Source of the DNA: Gigaspora margarita
Taxonomy: Eukaryota; Glomeromycota; Glomeromycetes; Diversisporales; Gigasporaceae
DNA: 64,000 nt
Direction: 5' to 3'
NCBI GenBank assembly: GCA_009809945.1
Contig: WTPW01000338.1
Location: 248,611-312,610, forward strand
Translations under genes and position numbers: made by a program
Part shown: piece by piece, positions 56,238 to 64,000 of the stretch
Layout: every line of letters begins with the position of its first letter
How positions within the stretch are numbered: position 1 is the first letter of the stretch
The notes under the pieces: generated by a model
The model's database searches: none
Told to the model about the DNA's origin: nothing
Seen by the model: the letters and a program-made list of their open reading frames with translations, nothing else

Positions 56238-59200
56238 TCAAAAATTCAGAGAAATCAAGCTAGTGTTCTTGCAAAGTACATCTGCTAGTGCTTTTCCTCC
56301 TTCTGATCCAAGATCATTGTCCTGAAGATTCAGAGAAGTCAATGTAGCGTTCTTGCAAAGTGCATCTGCTAATGCTTTTCCTTCTTCTGATCCAAGATCA
56401 TTTTGACTAAGATTCAAAGAAGTCAGAGTAGTGTTCTTGCAAAGTGCATCTGCAAATGCTTTTCCCCCTTCTGATCCAAGATTATCTGCACTAAGTTCCA
56501 AAGAAGTCAGCGTGGTATTCTTGCAAAGTGCATCTGCTAATGCTTTTCCTCCTTCTGATCCAAGATTATTATTCCAAAGATTCAAAGAAGTCAGAGTGGT
56601 GTTCTTGCAAAGTGCATCTGCTAATGCTTTTCCTCCTTCTGATCCAAGTTCATTATATTCAAGATTCAAAGAAATCAGAGTGGTGTTCTTGCAAAGTGCA
56701 TCTGCTAATGCTTTCCCTCCTTCTAATCCAAGACTATTATTTTGAAGAACCAAAGAGGTCAGAGTGGTGTTTTTGCAAAGCGCAGTTGCAAATATTTTTG
56801 CTCCTTCTAATCCAAGATTACATCGAAGATTCAGAGAAGTCAGTGTGGTGTTCTTGCAAAGTGCAGTTGCAAATACTTTTGTTCCTTCTAATCCAAGATT
56901 ATATTGAAGATTCAAAGAAGTCAGTGTGTTATTCTTGCAAAGTGCATCTGCTAATGCTTTTCCTTCTTCTAATCCAAGATTATTAAAACCAAGATCCAAA
57001 AAAGTCAGAGTGGTGTTCTTGCAAAGTGCATCTGCAAATGCTTTTACTCCTTCTGATCCAAGATTATTTGCACTAAGATCCAAAGAAGTCAGCGTGGTAT
57101 TCTTGCAAAGTGCATCTGCTAATGCTTTTCCTCCTTCTGATCCAAGATTATTATAACCAAGATTCAAAGAAATCAGTGTGGTGTTCTTGCAAAGTGCATC
57201 TGCTAACGATTTTTCTCTTTCTGATCCAAGATTATTATGTTTAAGATTCAAAGAAGTCAGTGTAGCGTTCTTGTAAAGTGCATCTGCTAATGCTTTTCCT
57301 ACTTCTGGTCCAAGATCATTCAAATTAAGATTCAAAGAAGTCAGCGTGGCATTCTTGCAAAGTGCATCTGCTAATGCTTTTCCTCCTTCTAATCCAATAT
57401 TATTAGAATCAAGATCCAAAGAAGTCAGAGTGGTGTTCTTGCAAAGTGCATCTGCTAATGCTTTTCCTCCTTCTGGTCCAAGATTATTATAACCAAGATT
57501 CAAAGAAATCAGCGTGGCATTCTTGCAAAGTGCATCTGCTAATGCTTTTCCTCCTTCTGATCCAAATTCATTTTCACTTAGATCCAAAAAAGTCAGCGTG
57601 GTGTTCTTACAAAGTGCATCTGCTAATGCTTTTCCTCCTTCTGATCCAAGATTATTACTTTCAAGATCCAAAGAAGTCAGCGTAGCGTTCTTGCAAAGTG
57701 TATTTGCTAACGCTTTTCCTTCTTCTGATCCAAGTTCATTATATTTAAGATTCAAAGAAGTCAACGTGGTATTCATGCAAAGTGCATTTGCTAATGCTTT
57801 TCCTTCTTCTGATCCAAGTTCATTAAATCCAAGATTCAAAGAAGTCAGTGTGGTGTTCTTGCAAAATGCCTTTATTAATTCGTTTAAATTTTTCAATCCA
57901 CATCGGTTAAAAGAAAGATCCCAGGTTGAAGCACTTTTTTGATCTTCAGCACTGTGCTGACTGTTTTTGATAATTTCCTTATAAAGCTCTAATGCTTTGA
58001 GAAATTTTCCTTGATTAAAATATTTACGTGCCTCCTTTCTCATATTCTCAAGATTGTTATAGTCTTGCGATGAAATGGTTGAATCTATTGTATGAGTTAA
58101 ATAAAGTGGAGATAAAACTGTAATTTCAAATGAATTTACGTGTGCGTTTGTATTATCTTGATAATTTAAAAAAGTATCGTCATTTTGAGATGATAATTCA
58201 ATGGAATAATTTTGATTCAAAATTATTCCAGAATTATTTAGAAAATTTGCATTATTTGGCTCGATTTCTAATATTTTATTTAAATCTGCAGGTGATTTTA
58301 ATGAGTGATTTGGATCTATGTTGAATGTTGGATATATGTGCATAGGCGATTCTTGTAATGGTATGGAATTATACGCCATTGAATTTGGTATTATAAAGGA
58401 ATTCTGTGGATGAGAAATTACTAAATCATGACTTTTTATATTTTGATTACAATTAACAATCAATGATTTTAAATTAGAAACAATGAATTGAATTTCTGGG
58501 CAATTGTAAGGTCCATTATACAGACAATCTATCATTGATAAATTACAGAACCTGTTATTAAAACGTCATATAACATCATCCAAATGAAATCGTAAAAAAA
58601 ATTTATACCTTTATAGATCTTAATACATTTATCAATAGGGCCGACAACATTGTCGGTAAATAGACAGCTATTGTGCATTTCTTGCATAAGGTTGCCAACA
58701 GTATATACATCGGATTTGTTATAAAGTCCGAGATATTGATATTTAACAGCATGTCCTTTTAATCTATTTGAAAGCCCATAATCTGCAAGTTTTATATTTT
58801 TATTATGTATAAATATATTTTCCGAATGCTATTGGAAATAGTATTTTAATTTAATAACAAATTAAAAAAAAAAAAAGAATTTAAAATTACAGTACTGATA
58901 TTTATTACCAATCCAAGATTAACTATCCCTTTGGCAAGTAAGTATCTAACAGCATTTGCAATTTGCAATGAGAATTTAATCATATCATTCCATAAGAGGT
59001 GTTGTGAATTTTTATGTAAATATGATTTCAAAGTTCCACCGTTGACGTCCTCATAAATCAACATGTAAGGTATAATACTTGAATCTCCTTCATATACATC
59101 AATATATATATATAATGGTTAACATAAAATTCGCATTATAAGAAAAGAAACGAAGTTATGTATTCTACCTTCTTGTCTAGTAACACCATTAAAACGCATA

Positions 59201-59541
59201 ATGTTGGGGTGTATATCCACACCATGATATAACTTAAGCTATACATACGTATGATAATATAATGATGTATTTGTAATAATTAACTAAAATATATTAACAT
59301 ATTATTTGATGTGATGTAAAAAAAATACCTCGTTAATGACTTCATTAACAGTTAGATCATTATTTTCGAATGATTTTAATATAATGGTAATTTTATTTTT
59401 AAAAACAGCACGATACACTCTTGTAAATTCCTCGTTTTTAATTAATTCAACGATACTAAAACGAGTATAATCATAACAATTAATGTTTTTCTCAATAATA
59501 TATTTTTGAAGTTGTTGAAATTTGTTGCCTGTTGCACTCAT
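56238..59541 (-). CDS. pseudokinase-TPR-LRR protein, copy 3
   Basis: Five exons (59541-59329, 59238-59169, 59087-58909, 58828-58609, 58528-56238) join without stops into 990 aa. The first four exons are exactly as long as in copy 2. The kinase-like part (1-228) keeps the VAIK-type lysine (K56), helix-C Glu (E71), the loop Asn (N158) and the DYG Asp (D170). HRD is again NLG (151-153) and the glycine loop has no glycines, so a pseudokinase is likely. Residues 386-415 (MRKEARKYFNQGKFLKALEL) look like one TPR. Twenty 27-28-residue LRRs of the ribonuclease-inhibitor/NLRC type follow (435-990), consensus LGSEGGKALADALCKNTTLT followed by SLxLxxNN. No export signal is seen; an intracellular sensor or scaffold is the natural guess, but no partner can be named. 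Of the family in this window, this is the best candidate for a working gene. Confidence 0.85.
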
Positions 59542-61601
59542 TTTTTACAGTAGGCCCGTTAAGTATGAAATTAATTATTCTTATTAAAGATTAAGAATTG
59601 ATAGGAATGCATTTTAATTTTAGTACCTTGTCACTGTTTAAACTTCATTGTATTACAGAGTAACTTCAATCTCGGTTGCACTCTTGCAAGATAATAAATA
59701 AGTAAATTACTTATTGGTTTTATTCTTTAAACGATTGGTTATCGTTATTAATTTGTGTAAAATTATACGGTAATACAACCTGTTTTTTTTTTTATTCCAT
59801 TTTTGAAATTACGGAATTTCGATATATTTTGTGCGCTGTTGCGATCCACGAATAAAATATTTTAAAAGTTGATCAGACACATCTTGCAAATATCATAGTT
59901 TTTGCTTCTATATATTATTGTTAAGCAATCATATATGTTAACAATCGTCCATTTCTATGAAGATTGATAAAAATCATTTGATATTTAAATAAATATAAAG
60001 ATTTAATTAAATAGCCGTGTGCGGGGCTTCAAACTTACTAAAATGCAGCCTAAAAAATATTTGAATCAGACATAATTCGGATATTATCTATTTTTAGTAA
60101 TCGTTATACGATACCTGACTACTTATATGTAAATGTTTGCATCTATTGTATATAAATTTTTAAATACTGTAGATGAAGTACGCTATTTGCACCTCCATTA
60201 TATCATACAATTGATGGGTCAGTAAAGATTTAATTAATAAAAAATGTGAACCATACAGTAATAAAAGATTTTCTAAAACCTAAGTTAATGATATGTATAA
60301 AGGTACTGTATAAAAATATGAAATAAAACTTAGCAGTAGTTAATTTTTATCGGATTCATCGAGACCCGCTTAATAGTTTAAGACGTATGATTAAAACGCA
60401 TAATTTTTTAGAATTTACTCTAATGCCAAAATCTATTTTTTAATCTAATTATTAGAACTTAAAAAAAAGTTCTATGCACACTTTATGAGCAACATTAAAG
60501 TTCTATTAAAATTGTCGATGCACATTTGGATGCGTTCGAAATATATTAAGACAATTAGAAGTCATCCCGAAAATTGTGAGATATTTATGAAGTTAAAATA
60601 ATGGTTATTTAAATAATCATTATTCAATCGCAATTGTAAACAATCAAACCAGATGCTGATAAGATTTATTGGATAACCGTAAATGGATAGTCCCAAATTT
60701 TATTATTTGAAACTAAATAGTTAGGTTGTCAGACATATTCCAAATGATAGAAACGCGCGGAATATATTCATTCAAAAAATAGTGATAATTCATTATGATA
60801 ATGAATTTGAATTTTATAATTACTTTAATTTTTTTTTTGATCACGAACCAAAGTGAATTAATTATCGTCAATTTTGCCAATTTTGCCAAGAATTTTTGAT
60901 TTACGAATTTTTCCAAGCAATTTTAATTTACGGACTAGGATCTTCAGGAAAATAACAGATTTTGAGACCGTAGAGATTGCCGTATTTACATCACTTTATA
61001 ATAGATGTGTCACATAAAATATAGTTCATATTATTTCAATTATAGAATAAATTTTTTTTTATAATGCTGCTAAGGGAAAACCTGTAAGCGAATATTTAAA
61101 AGTTGTAATATTATGTATTGAACACATCTGTCGTTTTGATATCCTGTAAGGACATTTGTAAATTTTGAGTGAAATGATTGCAAAAAATATTATGTACTTA
61201 AGTCCAGCATAGAAATTTCCGAAATGTCGGAGTAGAAGATCCGTGATCAGAGGATCGTGGCTATATAACGATCAATGTCAATTATAAAGCAATATTATTT
61301 ATAAATATAAACTAACCATATTTGTAAAAAATAAACAAAAGATGATGGCATAATAGAGAAAAACAAGACATTTTCAAAGAAGACTTTCAAACGATTCATC
61401 TCTCTCTATAGAACTGTCGAAAAATTCTATTAAAATTTAAACATGGAATAACCCTTTATCTATTCAAGTCATGAGTTATGATTCGATCTTGGTAAAGAAT
61501 TTCACTCAAAACGTTTAAAAAAAAATATGGCAAGAATTAAACTTTTTTTTTTAAACAAAAAAAAAATAATAATTTAATTGATACAACAAAAACTAGCACG
61601 T
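59542..61601 (-). promoter_or_regulatory. upstream flank of copy 3
   Basis: Aligned with the flanks of copies 1 and 2 (GGGCCTACTG leader, ATTACGGAATTTCGATAT, AATTCGGATATTATCTA, AAAATTGTGA block). The promoter should lie in the first few hundred bases, but no element is diagnostic. Similarity to unit 2 continues up to 61601, where an insertion begins. Confidence 0.4.
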
Positions 61602-61638
61602 TGTGAGATCGGAACGTGACCTGAACGTAGGTACGTGC

Positions 61639-62461
61639 CAGGGACACGGAAAAATATCGATTTGATTTGGCAAAAATATCTATCGATATAATCAAAAATA
61701 TCGATTTATATCGATATGCCCGTGATTGACCAATAAGAATTTAAGATTTGGTGTAACATTAAATAACGTGATCAGTATCTAAGTTCATGTTTTTCGGAAA
61801 TTTTTGTTCGTTGATTGTCTACATTTCCGAAACCCGCCGACAGTTTAGGTTGGCCAAACTCATATTGCCCGGCCCAAATTATACTTTTAATTTTGCCCGA
61901 AGTGGTGTAGTGTTACGGGGTAAAATGGTCAAATACGTATAGCTACGATGCAAATAAGTGTAAAGGCGGCTCGCCAGAGGCGTGACTTGGTGATTTATCC
62001 CGATTTAATAAGAAAGTGTGACTTGGGGAGGAATATATTTATTGTATTAATCTTTATTCTAGATTCCATTATATGATAATCCCCAGATTACTAGAGGTAA
62101 AACAATCCTTCTTTTTATACTTTACAAATATTATGGGAATTGCTAATCTAACATTATGGAATATTATGGAAACTACTTGTTAAAATCATACGATGTCCTA
62201 TCTACGACGATATCATATCATCCGATAGATTGTATGGTTTCTAAATCATTCCGCTGAAGCTAAGCCCCGAGCATGCATGATCGATTATGCACGATTAATA
62301 ATAGAATCAATTATATCAAATCGGATGTCACATGAAATGTGGCACAGTATAAATTTGTGATCGGCAGTACTTTTTGCCCGTGACAGTAGTTACACTGCAT
62401 AAAAAATTGTAAAAATATCGATTTCCGATTTATATTGATCTAATATTTTTCCGTGTCCCTG
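61639..62461 (+). mobile_element. hAT-type MITE, interrupted by a solo LTR
   Basis: CAGGGACACGGAAAAATATC and its reverse at the right end (TTTTTCCGTGTCCCTG) form the ends. The 8 bp duplication GTACGTGC flanks it (61631-61638 and 62462-62469). Without the LTR it is about 345 bp and matches the copy at 36836-37221 along its length. Confidence 0.9.
61911..62385. mobile_element. solo LTR nested in the MITE
   Basis: TGTTACGGGG at the left and TTTTGCCCGTGACA at the right, with 4 bp duplication GTAG (61907-61910 and 62386-62389). The empty site GTGTAGTTACACTGC is seen in reverse in the MITE at 36836 (near 36935). The CTCGCCAGAGGCGTGAC block shows the same family as 39902-40456. No internal coding region remains. 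Confidence 0.92.
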
Positions 62462-63335
62462 GTACGTGCCCGCGTGATCCGGGAATTCCTAATTTGGGGT
62501 TACCGCCAGAATTCCTGGAATTTCTGGAATTTCTGGAATTCGGAAAATTCGAAGGATTTTTGGATATCAATAATAACATTAATATTAAGAAAATTACTAC
62601 TTATTGCCATGGTGATCATCACCAGTGATTAACAAAAAAATAAAAAGTTTTTTGCTGAAATAAAAATTAAATTTGATTAATATTAGGGCTAGGGTAAGAA
62701 CTGGGATGGGCAGGGGGCATAGTTTATACCAAAATTTTACAAGAAATTTTTTTTGTTAAAGCCCCAAAGGTGATTTCATAGACAAATTTTTTAAAGATAC
62801 AAAATATACATTGGTGATGATCACCACTGGCGATAAATAGCAAACTTCTAATATTAATAATATCAATAATCATAAGAATCTTGGTGATTATAATAATAAT
62901 AATAATAAAGAGAATTCTGGTGTGTAAAAATAGAACTCGAATTATTATAAATAAAGGCCTTTTGGCCCTTTGGGAACGACATTCAATTCCCACTTTGTTA
63001 AAATAACTCACATATAATAAATATATACGATACAAAAACTTGTCTTTATTACAAATAATAAAAGTACATATATAACCCGATACATAATAAATTCGTACAC
63101 ATTCGTTAATTGTTATACTACGCTCATTTTTAACTACGCTATCCCAAAAAAAACTCTGTCTGCCCACTTAGCCAAATCTAACACGCCTCTTTCGACCCCA
63201 ACGTAACTTAAACTTCGGTTACATGAAGCATAAACTGACCTATCAATAGACCCGCCAAATTTAAAGGTTGTCAACGTAATATGATCGCACACTTCCAGAC
63301 TCAATTAAAGATAAATTCCATGAGTCCATATTAGA

Positions 63336-63475
63336 ATTGGGCACCGAAACCTTTTTTGCTAAATCCGAAAGTTTCAGGTTTCGGATTATAGCTTCCGAAA
63401 CCTCATCCGAAACTCTGAAACCTCATCCGAAACCCGAAACCCTACCCGAAACCCTACCCGAAACCCCGAAACTAT
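63336..63475 (+). repeat. CCGAAACCC-type short tandem repeat
   Basis: From 63343 variants of CCGAAACC, CATCCGAAAC and CCCTACCCGAAA repeat until 63475. This replaces the sequence expected from unit 2 (54217 onward), so it belongs to another insertion whose far end is not identified. Confidence 0.6.
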
Positions 63476-63795
63476 TTAAGATTAAATTTTTACAAAATAT
63501 GGCATTGTAGAACGTGCTAACATGCTNGTANGCAAAAATTTGAGTGCCACCAAGAGAAAATATGCATATTTACATATAGATTATATTTAAGTTGTATATT
63601 TTCCTTTGGTGTCATTTATTTTGCATATTAGTACAACCTAGATTTAATTTTAGTACGTACATATCTTATATATGTAAAGATTTACGTAAATAAAGAAAAT
63701 CAATGTTATTGATATCATTGATGTAAATGTATTACAAATTATATAATATCTACAACTAACAATCATGTGGCAATCATTTTATAAATTCCTTAAAA
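63476..63795. other. non-coding AT-rich stretch
   Basis: No gene is visible; Ns lie at 63527 and 63531. Confidence 0.4.
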
Positions 63796-63998
63796 TTGAT
63801 CAAAGATATCTTGTCAATCAATTAATCAAATATGATAAAAATGGTTTTATTCAAATTACACAGTTATTAGACTTCAAATAAAAAAAATCATTAAATTTGA
63901 TCGATTAGTTGCCAAGATATCTTTGATCAAAGTTTGTAAAATGTTACATAAAAACTGTGCCGAAATTGTTTACAAAACTTTGATCAAAGATATCTTGG
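63796..63998. repeat. three copies of TTGATCAAAGATATCTTGNCA, one inverted
   Basis: Copies lie at 63796-63813 (plus), 63912-63930 (inverted) and 63979-63998 (plus). The first two could be the ends of a 135 bp hairpin MITE; the third suggests a second copy cut by the window edge. Confidence 0.55.
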
Positions 63999-64000
63999 CA

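Larger units (their letters stand above)
61602..63273. mobile_element. possible solo LTR or other TG...CA insertion with nested elements
   Basis: The unit-2 sequence TAGCACGTAATATGATCGCA (54152) is split here: it runs to ACGT at 61598-61601 and resumes with ACGT at 63274-63277. The insert starts TGTGAGATCGG and ends GGTTGTCA, so it has TG...CA ends and a 4 bp duplication like the LTRs in this window. Without the MITE at 61639-62461 it is about 840 bp. The region 62500-62560 has repeated GGAATTTCTGGAATT sequence, 62730-62810 resembles the MITE at 33767, and 62893-62913 is an AATAAT run. It has no coding capacity. Confidence 0.5.

Noticed and set aside
56431-57942. Several plus-strand open frames with LQSASANAFPPSDP repeats opposite the LRR exon (also at 48979-49548 and 38540-38902)
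   Set aside because: They are antisense readings of the 84 bp LRR unit. The regular repeat keeps the reverse frame open. No independent start context or domain supports them.
62724-63167. 147-codon minus-strand frame
   Set aside because: It crosses MITE relics and simple repeats (poly-I from an AAT run) and has no domain.

Overview
The window looks like a strongly AT-rich, repeat-dominated chromosome segment of a fungus, most likely an arbuscular mycorrhizal fungus of the Rhizophagus (Glomus) type. That placement is an inference from short introns, a kinase-plus-repeat gene family of the kind expanded in Glomeromycotina, APE/RNase-H LINE remains, hAT transposase, many solo LTRs and MITEs, and extreme AT content. 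It is not proven. Scattered Ns (25439, 27318, 27323, 27339, 63527, 63531) show that this is a draft assembly.

Only two loci look like intact host genes. Both are on the minus strand and are tandem paralogues (48768-51296 and 56238-59541). Each has five exons whose first four have identical lengths. The predicted proteins (733 and 990 aa) have a TKL-like kinase domain whose catalytic HRD is replaced by NLG, a linker with a TPR-like helix pair, and 11 or 20 copies of a 28-residue RI/NLRC-type leucine-rich repeat. A third copy (37426-40976) is a pseudogene broken by a solo LTR, a hAT-type MITE, frameshifts and a lost splice donor. A fourth piece (44200-44598) is probably the detached 3' end of the 48768-51296 gene, cut off by a 4.2 kb element. 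A 37-codon exon-1 fragment lies on the plus strand at 6648-6758. The genes sit in segmental duplications covering about 35.4-42.0, 43.3-54.7 and 55.0-63.3 kb.

The left half is a transposon graveyard. From left to right it holds a 190 bp MITE; a 1.8 kb imperfect palindrome; a 1.24 kb element with 9 bp target duplications; a hAT derivative with a BED-finger relic; a TTAA-flanked element; and a near full-length but decayed LINE (9735-20631) bounded by 18 bp target duplications. The LINE carries three later insertions: a tRNA-derived SINE, a TA-flanked MITE and a 2 kb TIR element. Next come a solo LTR (20930-21789) and a nearly complete hAT element (22470-26167) whose transposase has one in-frame stop. 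From 26.3 to 31.4 kb there are no genes, only tandem duplications. The 31.4-34.4 kb stretch is a nest of MITEs around another solo LTR.

Many insertions can be dated relative to one another, because uninterrupted target sites survive in the paralogous copies. The most interesting biology is the pseudokinase-TPR-LRR family: a duplicating, repeat-number-variable, receptor-like architecture with variable residues at the exposed positions of the LRR strands.
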